NCBI GenBank assembly: GCA_964035795.1
Contig: OZ038322.1
Span: forward strand, 3,444,264 to 3,508,263
DNA length: 64,000 bases
From: Pterobdella sp. o SKG-2022
Lineage: Eukaryota; Annelida; Clitellata; Hirudinida; Piscicolidae
Direction of reading: 5' to 3'
The notes under the pieces are model-generated. The model saw only the letters and a program-made list of their open reading frames with translations, searched no databases and was not told the origin of the DNA. This document shows positions 13,101 to 27,606 of this stretch, one piece after another (position 1 is the stretch's first letter; each line of letters begins with the position of its first letter). The position numbers and the translations under genes are program-made.

Positions 13101-13659
13101 GTTGATGATGATGATGGCGGTGGTGGTTAATGAGTGCGGTTCTTTTGAAGACAGGAAATGCTTATGATTGATGGAGTTTTGATTGTGTGCTTGTGCTTGT
13201 GTTTGTTCACATTGTTACTACTAGGCAACATTCGATTCCACCTTTAAGATACACATATGTATTCACGATGATATTTATAATGGAGTAGTTTTATAATAAT
13301 TTAGAGAATAAAGCGTCATCTAAAATTTCACTATGTATACAGGCTCCTTCACATATACTAATCAACAAATAACAACGTATACAATTTTAAAACATGTGCA
13401 TAAAAGGATAGAAATAATACATAAGCCAATACAAAAGGTAATAGAAAATTCAAAAATACCAATAAAAATAAAAATACAAAGAGGTTCAAAGAAAGGTACA
13501 AGAAGAGGGATGAAGAGGTGGGTACAATTAAGAATACAAAGCTCATGATGGCTTGTATGAAGTGGCTTAATAATCCGTGAGAGGTCTTAGAAGTGTGTGA
13601 GGCTTTATTTGTTTGTGTGTGTGTGTGTGTTTGTGTGTGTGTAGTGCTATAAACGATTT

Positions 13660-14045
13660 CAGAAGCACAAATAAAGCAACAAAAACAGCAACAATAGAAA
13701 CAACAACAATCGAAACAACAGGAGTAACAAAAACAACAATAATAGCCACAACAATCAAAACAATAAAACAACAACAATCGAAAACAATAGCAACAACAAT
13801 AATCGAAATAAAAAGAGCAACAACAACAACAACAAATATAGCATTATTAATCAAAACAATAACAGCAATAAAAGCAGCAGCAACAAAAACAATAGCAACT
13901 ATCAAAACAACAGCAACAACAAGAATAGCAACAATCAAAACAAAAGCATGAACAACAATCGAAACAATAGCAACAAAAATTCGAAAAACAAAGAGCATTA
14001 ACAACTACAATAATAGCAACAGCAATTAAAACAATAGCAACAATA
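13660..14045 (+). repeat. CAA-rich degenerate tandem tract
   Basis: Nearly 400 bp built from AACAA, AATAGC and CAATCG steps, giving Asn/Ser- or Thr/Ile-rich frames on the plus strand and Val/Ile- or Cys-rich frames on the minus strand. It is preceded by a short (GT)n at about 13615-13645. The composition, not selection on a protein, explains the open frames. An in-frame TAA near 14027 separates it from the zinc-finger frame that follows. Confidence 0.7.
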
Positions 14046-14060
14046 ACAACAGTTCTGACA

Positions 14061-14240
14061 AAGTCTTATCCTGCACGTTTCCGAGATGCAACAGAGTAGC
14101 TGCCAGTAAAACTGGTCTGGCAAACCACGTGAGACAGAAGCACCAGACACAAGCAAGCATAAAGTGTCAATACTGCGGGCTGAACTTCAAACCACAAGGC
14201 ATTTATAACCACAAGAAAAATGCTCATCTCTCAATCTTTT
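14061..14240 (+). pseudogene. C2H2 zinc-finger fragment, probably from a retroelement
   Basis: A plus-strand frame encodes two adjacent C2H2 fingers. The first has C-X4-C-X12-H-X4-H spacing (Cys pair around TFPR, then ANHVRQKH). The second has C-X2-C-X11-H-X4-H spacing (CQYCG, then NHKKNAH). The frame is fed by Asn/Ser-rich low-complexity sequence and runs directly into the (TG)n tract, giving meaningless Cys-Val repeats, so it cannot be an intact gene as assembled. Paired degenerate fingers of this type occur near the reverse transcriptase of some invertebrate non-LTR retrotransposons. A real zinc-finger exon whose neighbours were lost is the alternative. Confidence 0.45.
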
Positions 14241-14271
14241 GCACCTACCTCATGGTGGATGATCGCAAGAA

Positions 14272-14770
<499 letters not shown>

Positions 14771-16140
14771 AATAAGTTATAATTTCATCATTGAGTAATA
14801 TTGGAAACCCCATTAAGCTCCTTCGATGCACACAAAGCATGTATGCAACAACTGATCATACTTCACTAACGTACATGCTCAAAATACACAGCAAAATCAT
14901 GCTTAAGCGCCTTTCTTATACAAAAACTTTTAAATAGCAACACAGGAGGGTAAACATTGGTAATCAAATGATAACAACCAGAGACTTCTGAAGTAGAAAT
15001 TTTTTGTGTTTCAAATGAATTTATTATTTTCCAATAGCTTATGATTGTTCAAACCAACATATCCCGAATTAATTTCATCACACGTGCATAAGAATATAAT
15101 CGCATGCAGGAGACAAACAGCTTTTGATTCACTTTCATGTCTTCTGTAGATCCTGCTTTTTCCCATTTTCCCATGAAATTAAATACTAATGCTTTATATT
15201 TGAACATGAAGATGGGAGCTATTGAGTAAATAAACCACTTTTTATTACTGAGCCATCAATTAATATCCGTTTATTAAAAATTTTTATTGATGAAATCAAT
15301 GCAAGATTAAAGTTATATATTTTTCTTTGATATTTATGAGACATATTTTCTTACTTTTTAATTCTTCCATAAAAAATTTAAGATTTTGTTATGAACATAA
15401 TTATAAAGGCGTATGAAGAATATAAAACATTAGTGATGAAATAGAATTAGCAAAGCTAAAACAACACAAACTTTCTTTAATCTCCTCCACGAACATTCAA
15501 TTCCAACGAACTCACGATAAAGTTTCTTTATAAGCATCATAATAAGGCAGATTTAATATAACACAATCGATCTATTATTCGCTGCTAACAATATGGCTTA
15601 TGTAGTGGTATGAAAATCAATTATATTATTTTATATTTAATTTAAATTCGCATATATACATTTTTGTAATGAAGTCATTTCTGTACCACATATTCGTATA
15701 ATGTTATGATTGATCCTACTTGAACTATGTCACCACACTCCAAACACTTTCCTAACTGAGCTGCCAAGTCATCCTTACTAGCATCTTTTTTATCCCCATT
15801 CTCATCATCATCATTAACACCATGCCATCATTATCACCCGAACCGTATTTGTCCCCTCTCAAACATCATTCCCCCCCTATTATCGTCACCAACCCCATCA
15901 TCGTAGTACCATAATCATCACCCTAACACCATCATCATACCATCATCACTACAATAATCATCATCATCACCACCACCATTATAAACATTATATAAGCATG
16001 CCTAACATTAAAAATGTTTAATTAACAAAAATTTAAGTTAAATATTCAATTAACAAGAATATAAATATTGATAATATTTCTAATTCATCAACACATCTCT
16101 CCATTGTTTGCTATCTTCAAAGACAACAAGAGTCATCTAA
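14771..16140. other. intergenic; C-rich CATCAT-type low complexity in second half
   Basis: No gene is visible. From about 15725 to 15985 the plus strand is almost free of G and made of degenerate CATCAT/CACCAC trinucleotides, the mirror of the G/T-rich tract that starts near 16175. Confidence 0.6.
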
Positions 16141-16148
16141 ACTTTCAT

Positions 16149-16170
16149 TACGTCATCAGTGTGACGTAAC
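16149..16170. promoter_or_regulatory. palindromic pair of CRE half-sites
   Basis: The 8-bp arms TTACGTCA and TGACGTAA are exact reverse complements separated by six bases (TCAGTG). Each arm contains a TGACGTAA-type CRE/bZIP core. No promoter or coding start is visible next to it. Confidence 0.35.
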
Positions 16171-16174
16171 AGTC

Positions 16175-16305
16175 TAATAGGTGTTTGAGGGGGTGTGAGG
16201 GTGGTGGTAGTGAATGAGTGTGGTGTGGTGTAATGGGTTTGGTGTGATGGTGTGTTGTGGTAGTGGTGTGGTGTGGTGTGACATGACGTGATATATTGTG
16301 GTATG
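16175..16305 (+). repeat. G/T-rich GTGTGGTG low-complexity tract
   Basis: About 130 bp with almost no C on the plus strand, built from GTGTGGTG and GGTGGTAG-like steps. It resembles the units of the larger minisatellite at 58.0-58.5 kb. Confidence 0.7.
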
Positions 16306-16662
16306 TTGATAACATCAGAATGTTATTAAATTTTCTATTGATGTTTTTCATTGATTTTAAATAAATTAAACTTGCTCAAATGACATTAAACTAATACTAA
16401 TATTAGTTAATAAATAGTTTGAAATCCCTCTTGCAACAGCTCTGGTTACAACAGGATTAACTTTGGAGCTTGCAAGCAAAAACAAAAACATTAACGAAAC
16501 CATACAAATACAAAAAAACAACAATAATATTAAAAAGCAATAAAAGTTAAAAAAAAATTGAATATAAAAAATAAAATTAAATGCAATGAAACCCAAAATA
16601 CATATGAATTTAATAATAATACCAATAATAACAGCTATAATATTAACAATAATAATATAAAT

Positions 16663-16663
16663 G

Positions 16664-16725
<62 letters not shown>
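16663..16725. repeat. (TAA)n microsatellite
   Basis: About 20 uninterrupted AAT units. The long reverse frame across it (16366-16887) is Ile/Tyr-rich purely because of this repeat. Confidence 0.95.
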
Positions 16726-16729
16726 TAGG

Positions 16730-19440
16730 GTAATGATAGGAGCAGTAATAGCTTGAGGTGATGATGGGGCCTTAACAGTCCATTTAGTGTTATAATGTGC
16801 TCTTTTATAATAATAAAAATAATAATAATAAATTTTTTTATGAAGAATAATAAAAATTAAAACGATTACAACCTGTCCAAAATACAAACTTTTTCTTTAG
16901 CGATGAAAAGTTTTTGAAACTTAGTAACTTGATTACTTAGAGAATGCTTAACATCAACAAAAAACGAAACAACCACATACTTGGAGCAGCGATCGACAAC
17001 AGTACAAACACAAGAAAGCCTTCAAATACTTTAAAGGATGGAGCATAATCTCTTGTTGCGCAAGCGCAGAACCATCAAACTTTTCCAATTATCACTTACT
17101 CAGGCGTGAAGGCATCAAAGATCCTAAATAACTGAAGACTAATTATGTAGAGCTTAATGTAAAATTAAATTATTCCTTTCAGTGTATTTGTATAGGCAGA
17201 ATTAGTGTGTTAGAGTATATTTGTTATTAATGTTATTGGTTTGTTTCATTTTTTTCGATATTAATTTTTTAAATTGACATATATACTGTTATAATAATTT
17301 AACCAACATATCCGGTGTGGATACAATAGTTAAACAACTAACAAAGCTTACATTTATATTATATTTCAACATTATATTCACTACCAAACTTGTTATGTCT
17401 TAATAAAAAATATATAAAATCAATGATAATGTTTCTTAAACTGATTTACTTTCTTGTATCCTGGATGATTTGATGATAATTTCGTACTAAAGGTATTATT
17501 ATAGATAGTGTTTGTATGCAGGTATAATTACGTTATGTGAACTAAAATACTATCACCAAAATAATAAAACTATAATTTTTTCATTAGAAATAAAATAATT
17601 TTGCTCTGAAAAAAACTTGTCATTAGTTTAAAAACATAAAATCACTAGATATTATCACCACTTCTGTCCTTATTTGTATTCATGCTCAACTAGTTACTAG
17701 GAATTTTTATCTTAGTCAACAATCAGTTCTTATATTTTCAGACCTGCAATTCTCGTTGTATTCCATGGTTTTTCCTGCATTTGAAATTCTAATGAGATTA
17801 AGTGTTGTCTAGTTTTTAAACAACCTTCCAAAGCGTACTCTCTCAACCTAATCTCAATAAAGTTGTAAGCTGTATCTATATGTGAGTGCAGCTGAGTCTT
17901 TTATCATTGACCATTTTTATCAAACAACTCAAATTATTTAAATTATAAAACAGAATGTGAAAGATTGTGAAACAAGCATATCTATTGAAGTTTTAATTGG
18001 CAGCATAGTGAACAAGGGGAGTCTCCAGGGAGTTTGTGCACTGTGACTTACGTAAGTTTCATTAGCAAGTGATGATTACGGTATGAGAAATTTAATGAAA
18101 CAAATTCAAATAAATAGAAAAAAACAAAATTAAAAAAAACTCAAAAAAATTTAAAAGAATTTGGAAAATAATTAACCGAATGAGACTATCATCTGAGGCC
18201 TTCGGACCCAATGCTGTCTTGAAAGCTAACAACAATTTGCGAATGCAACCCAACACCATTCAATCAATGTTTTATTTCATTTTTAAATACTACAAGTGTC
18301 AATGGTGCAAACCACTTTGTGAAGACCTAACTAATTAATTCAATGTTGAGAGAGTATCAATACCTTGTTTGGAACTTGGAGGAAACATTATTAATAAATA
18401 GGTTCAAAATACTTATAAATAATAATTTGAAAAATCAAATATATCTGAAATAAAATTTGAAAATTAAATGAAATAATTAACATCAATATACCGATTATTT
18501 AAAACATGTATCTCGAAATTACCACAACCATAAATACAAAGTAATTAATAGAAAATGAAGACACAAACACAACTATGCAAATTTGAACCACGTGTCATCT
18601 GAGATTTGATACTGTCTTCTGTGTGTGCATCTGTTGAGTTTTTATATTCATTTAATACCGCTTGTGTGCGTGTGTTTGTGTGTGGGTCGTTGTTTTAATT
18701 GTTCTGTCTCGTGTTTTTTGATAAAATAACTACTGCTGCTACTATTAATAAAATTAATATTGCTGGTGCTACTAATACTACAGCTATATGACTAATGCTA
18801 GTTCTGCTCATACGATTTTTCTTGTCTTAATATCATCGATATAAATGTCAATTTCATTTGTGCTTTTCTTCTGTTGCAACCACCACCACTATTTTCAAAT
18901 CATTCACCACAGGGGACCGAGTGGAACTATCAAGAAACTCATAGCATTTCTTTACTATAATTCTAACCTAATGGAAATCTATATTCGATTGTTATATGGA
19001 CTGTGGGTCGCCTGTTACACATGAAACTTATTAATTTTTGGTAGTTAACATTATAAAAATATAGAAAAAAATAAATTCCGTATTTTTTCTTTTAATTCTA
19101 GCACGAAACTCATTCATTGTGAGTCAGGATAGTGGCGAAAATATCATATAATAGAACATGAGATTCGTTTTACATTCGTGTTGCTCAAGTTTATAATCTT
19201 ATAATAAATAAAATTTTGTATTTATTTCAAGTTTACTTTCCACTAAGTTGCGAGTCTTTCAAATTAAATAATTAAATGATAAAAAGATGAAAAAAAGGTC
19301 ATAAAAAAACTTATAATTAAGTAAAGGAATACAACTAACAACAATGGAAAAACAAATGACTCAAAAGAATCACAATAGCCACTCGTGTCAGCATCTCAAT
19401 TAGCTAATGGTGGGGGAGGTGATATCATTAGAAGTTATTA
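16730..19440. other. intergenic, no feature seen
   Basis: AT-rich DNA with short frames only. A GTGTGC/TGTGTG-rich patch lies near 18620-18690. I see no exon, RNA gene or transposon signature. Confidence 0.5.
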
Positions 19441-19449
19441 TAAACAGAT

Positions 19450-20298
<849 letters not shown>

Positions 20299-20858
20299 TA
20301 GAAAATTTCAAGTTTCATAAGAATGGAAGAATTTAACTTTGAATAAATACATAAATAGGAACTCTCGAACAATACGAAATAAAAGATTTATTCAACTACC
20401 AATTATTTTGTGAAATAAATATTATTATTATTAATAAGGAAACTTCAGAAAAGAATTGTACCACGTTTCGTTATGAGGTTTAGTTTATGAAAGTTATAGT
20501 TTTTTTCAAATAAATGTATTTCAAGTAACTCTTCATTTGACGTATAAAATCAAAAAGTAAGTTAAATTAGTAAAATTATTTCAAAAAGTTATATTTCAGA
20601 TGTTAATATTTAGTGATAATAAAATTTCTGAATCATTCAGAAGAGTAATGTAATTGGAAATGTGAAAAAATGAATGATGTAGCTATAAATATTTGAAAAA
20701 TTACCGTTGTAACCAGTTTGTACTTTTAAGTTTATAGCTTTGTCTTTGATTTCAACTATTTTATTCGCGATCTTCACTTTAACCAGACATTTTATAAACA
20801 TTTCTATAAATTTTCATGTCAAAAGTATCATGTTTTTATATAATTTTATGTAGTTTGA

Positions 20859-23714
<2,856 letters not shown>

Positions 23715-24335
23715 GGTTGTCTCACATATCACCCAAGCTTCCTACATACATGTCTAAAACAATTTTCAACAATATGTTCAATTTTATACTGATGTCATTG
23801 ATAAAGCATTTATATCGGATGATTCGATGATCAAATAACATCTATCCATGCTACACTCTGACGATACAACTGAACTGAAGGCAATAACGTAAGAATGAAT
23901 TTAATATGTACATTTCCCATTAGCATCATAACGTTGGTTTCGACGCTTCTTGTTACTTAGTTTTATTGTTAGCGTATCATCATTACATATTTTGTTTTGC
24001 ATGCCTATTTTGAAATTATTTTAAAATTTTCAAAACTAGTTTATTGAGATTTTAATGTACTTTATAACTAATTATAAAAAAACGAAAAAAATATTATAAA
24101 GCATTTTTACTGAATAAATTCAAATTTAAGATTTTAATGCCAATTAAAAAATGATAAAAATGAAACTAGTTTATAAAGTTCATTGGTTGATGAAGCTTTA
24201 ACTGAGAAACCATCGTAATAATTATGGAAAATTCACTGATTGGTAATGATCAATTCAAATTAAAGGCAACAATCTGTTACAGACAAAATCATTGGCATGT
24301 AAAGATCTTTCAAAAATATGACTAAAGATACAAAG

Positions 24336-25901
24336 TCAAGGGATGTATTCAGAGAGGCATAGAGACGCATTGGTTCCACCAAAGCCTAACGAGTTTGTGA
24401 TTGCGATGCGCTTGTGTTCAGATTGCCAAGGTTGGTTGTTGGAAGAGAGAGACAAGGGGAAAGGTATGGTTGAGAGGTCTGTGAGGTTGAGATTGCCTGG
24501 AACCACCCTATGGTGGCATGACAGTGCTGCAAAGGCTGCTTCAGTCGATCCTGCACCACCAAGCATATGACCTATGGCTCCCTTGTTTGATGTGACTATT
24601 GGAAAGTGAGGGAATATGCTGTTAATGGCTTGAGCTTCTGCTGGATCTCCCAGGGGAGTGGAGGTGGCATGGGCGTTGACGTGGCCTACCTGGTGAGGTT
24701 GAAGTTGTGCATCTTTTAAGGCAGCCAACATACTCCTTCTAACCCCATCACCATCTGGAAGTGGTGCTGTAACGTGGTTGGCATCTGCTGATAAGCCATA
24801 ACCAAGGATTTCGGCGATGGGAACTGCCGATCTTTGTAAGGCATGTTGCAATTCTTCAACCACCATGACACAAGCCCCTTCTGAAATGACGAATCCTTCT
24901 CTCTTGGCATCAAAAGGTCTGGAAGCAGCAGAAGGATTTTCATTGAATGAAGTGGACAGGGCTCTCATGCGACACAAACCTGCAACAACCAGAGGCTCAA
25001 TGCAGGCCTCTGTACTGCCACAAATCATCACATCAGCATCTCCTCCCCTCACAAATCGAAAAGCATCTCCAATAGCATGCAATCCTGTAGTACATGCTGT
25101 AGCCACACTATGATTGGGACCCTGTTTGAATGGTTCTGTAAAAGTATTATGACTCATTACACTTCAACATGTAGGTTTGCAATCATAAATGAGAATGCTA
25201 CCTTAGCATTGAACTGAATACTGACAAGACCAGCAGTCATGTTGGAAAGAATGAGAGGCACAAAATGTGGAGTTAATTTGTTGTATGCCTTTTGCAACTT
25301 TTTATGTCCTTCTGTCACATGTGAGGTTTCCACGAAGCTGTTGCCTATTGCCACTCCTGTGTGGTGGTTGCATGAGAAATAAAAGATGCCATCTGAAAAT
25401 TGCAATTTTTATTAATATACTTTCAGATATTTCTGGAAAAAAATGAAATTGGCATTAACCAGTGTTTAATTGGGCATTGGAATCTGATAGATTGATTTTT
25501 GATTGTTGAATGGCTTGGTGAGCAGCTTGAAGAACGAAGGTAGATGCAGTAGAAGCACATTTGAGGTTACATTTGATCTGCATATTTTCCAAGTTGAACT
25601 CACCTTTTTTCATTCCTCGATCCACTAATCCTGCCACTCGAGATGGAATTTGGCTGAAAGCTTTGGTGTAAAAACAGAATAAACATGGTACCAAAAATTT
25701 ATTATACTTTTTTTAAATTAAACCGGAACAAATTATTATTTTTAATTCAATTATTATATATAATACAGTTATAAATCTACCCGGATCGGTGAGGGGCTTG
25801 ATACCACTTCTACCTTGCAATAAACGACTCCAAACCAAATCAGTTCCACTTCCTAAACACGTAACCATACCGATTCCAGTAATAACGACTCTACGCGGCA
25901 T
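24336..25901 (-). CDS. OXSM: mitochondrial-type 3-oxoacyl-ACP synthase, 432 residues
   Basis: Exons (minus): 25901-25781, 25660-25460, 25392-25202, 25121-24336. This beta-ketoacyl-ACP synthase condenses malonyl-ACP with acyl-ACP in type II (mitochondrial) fatty-acid synthesis, which supplies lipoate precursors. It opens with the KAS start [19 protein letters not shown]. The catalytic triad is visible: Cys181 in TACTTG, His322 in HATSTPLGD and His356 in GAIGHMLGG. The C-terminal [13 protein letters not shown] is intact, so the enzyme should be active. Residues 1-4 run straight into the fold, so no mitochondrial presequence is encoded in this exon; an upstream exon or alternative start may supply one. 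Codons and splice sites look like neighbouring genes, so it is not a recent bacterial acquisition. It lies 234 bp downstream of BLOC1S6 on the same strand. Confidence 0.95.
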
Positions 25902-26135
25902 TTTGATTTACATGCAAGTATTTGTATATAAAAATATGCAATTTTATAAAAAATCTTCAAATTAAATAAAACTAAAACAACAACTCTACAATTTACTGAA
26001 TAATTTCGTTATATGCTTTAACTTCATTTTCAAAAATCGTTTAAAATCTGTTCTAAATGTCACAAAGCACAAGACGGTAAAAGTGAACTCAAGTTTGTAA
26101 TTTTATTCATAAAAAAAAATTTAAATTATATTTTG

Positions 26136-27169
26136 TCAAGAAATCGACACATTTGTTTTTTTACTAAAATTTGCCTCTTCTAAACGAAGTCTATTGCCTT
26201 GATCACAAAGTTTCAAAGACCTTTCCTGAATAACATTAATTTATCAATACATTTTTATGAATCAACAAAAAAATAGATTTTTCCGAACGAAAAGAAAAAA
26301 AAAGTTTGAACACTGAAAGTTTATATAATAAATTTATTATAAAGCACTTAATAAGCTATGTGTTAAAAAATTCTTACATAATACAAAAAAATAAAATTAT
26401 TTGCAAAATGCTGATTTCACAAATTTGCAAAGTATAATGTAAAAAAATTTAATCATTTCATATAGTATAACTAGTTCTTATGCATTTTTAGAAAAACTAT
26501 GTATATTTTTTATTTTCTATTGATTTAACTTTCAAAATATCATCAAGTTTTCAATGAACTATGAAACATTGCTTAAACAATAACTTTTGTTTTAAATAGT
26601 AAAATTTTTACTTTAAGAAATGCAATTCTTTGTGTTAGAGATGTCATTTCTTTTTTGATTTTTTTCATTTTTTCTTTATAGACTTTTGTTTTGATCATCT
26701 AAAATTAAATATGAATCCCTATGAAAGTTTTACAGTTATTCAAGAAATATTGGATTATAATGTTTAATTTAGTATATGAATTTTTATTTAATTTTTGATT
26801 TACATACCACTTTAAATAAATTTGTTATTTCTTCATCATCTAAAAACTTTTGATTTTCTTGTTTCAAGCTTTCTAACACAGCTTCTTGACTTTCTCTTTT
26901 GTCAAATGGTTTCATAATTAAAATAGATGGTGAAAAAATTATATTTTTGAAAAACAATAAATAAACACAAAATGTTTTTAAATAATCTCACAATATAACT
27001 TTCAAGTTCATTTCTTCTTCTGATTGCATAAACTTTTCAAGTATCTTTGAGCAATTTTCTGAAACAGTAAAAAAAATTTGATCTAACGCAAAATTTTAAA
27101 TATATTCTTCAAAATGCAAAGTTAAAAAATAAATTTTTAAAAGATGATACCCAAAGAGTTAAAGTCCAT
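26136..27169 (-). CDS. BLOC1S6: BLOC-1 subunit 6 (pallidin)-like, 116 residues
   Basis: Five tiny exons (minus): 27169-27151, 27058-26992, 26895-26808, 26698-26612, 26225-26136. All introns are GT-AG and phases close. The product is almost entirely coiled coil. Its layout follows pallidin: a segment ending LEKFM, then SQEAVLESLKQENQKF, then a basic helix (YKEKMKKIKKEMTSL), then ERSLKLCDQGNRLRLEE near the end. Pallidin is a subunit of BLOC-1, which builds lysosome-related organelles and binds the SNARE syntaxin-13. It is shorter than vertebrate pallidin (about 170) because the N-terminal extension and C-terminal tail are missing; family assignment is by overall match, not by a catalytic motif. 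Individual exons are too short for simple ORF finding. It starts 437 bp from the divergent Rab gene. Confidence 0.78.
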
Positions 27170-27606
27170 TTTAAATGTATGTTTAAATGCAAACTTTATA
27201 TTACCATAGAACCAAAATAACTTAGATCAATGTCCTACAATGAAAAAAGGGATGTTTTTGAAATGATTAATTAAATTATTTTTATCAACTAGTAGGTAAT
27301 TTTTAATAAAGCATTCATTTCAATTAAAAGTAATAAACTTTTTTTACAAAATCGAAAAATATTCGAGTATGAATGAAAATGTATAGAAACACGGAAACAT
27401 ACAGACAGAAACAGAGCCACACACACGATCCTTCAAATTCGTACACGTTTTGTACACAGATTTAGCTCAAAGCTTTGAGTCGTTTAGAATATCGCTCACT
27501 TTAAATATTATGAAGTTTTAAAAACTTAAACCACAAACGTTCGCCATTCCGTTGAACTTTCCTCAAGGATAACGCTGCACAAGCCATAAAGCAACAATAT
27601 TATAAT
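27170..27606. promoter_or_regulatory. divergent promoter region, BLOC1S6 / RAB26
   Basis: The 437 bp between two divergent start codons must hold both 5' UTRs and promoters. It is AT-rich, with a somewhat GC-richer patch at about 27390-27600. I see no clear TATA box, so TATA-less bidirectional initiation is likely. Confidence 0.5.

Noticed and set aside
13358..14004. Hydrophobic Val/Ile or Cys/Phe-rich minus-strand frames that look like membrane proteins
   Set aside because: They derive from the CAA-rich low-complexity tract; the apparent membrane segments are repeat artefacts.
24343..25113. Plus-strand frames across OXSM
   Set aside because: They are antisense shadows of a highly conserved enzyme exon.
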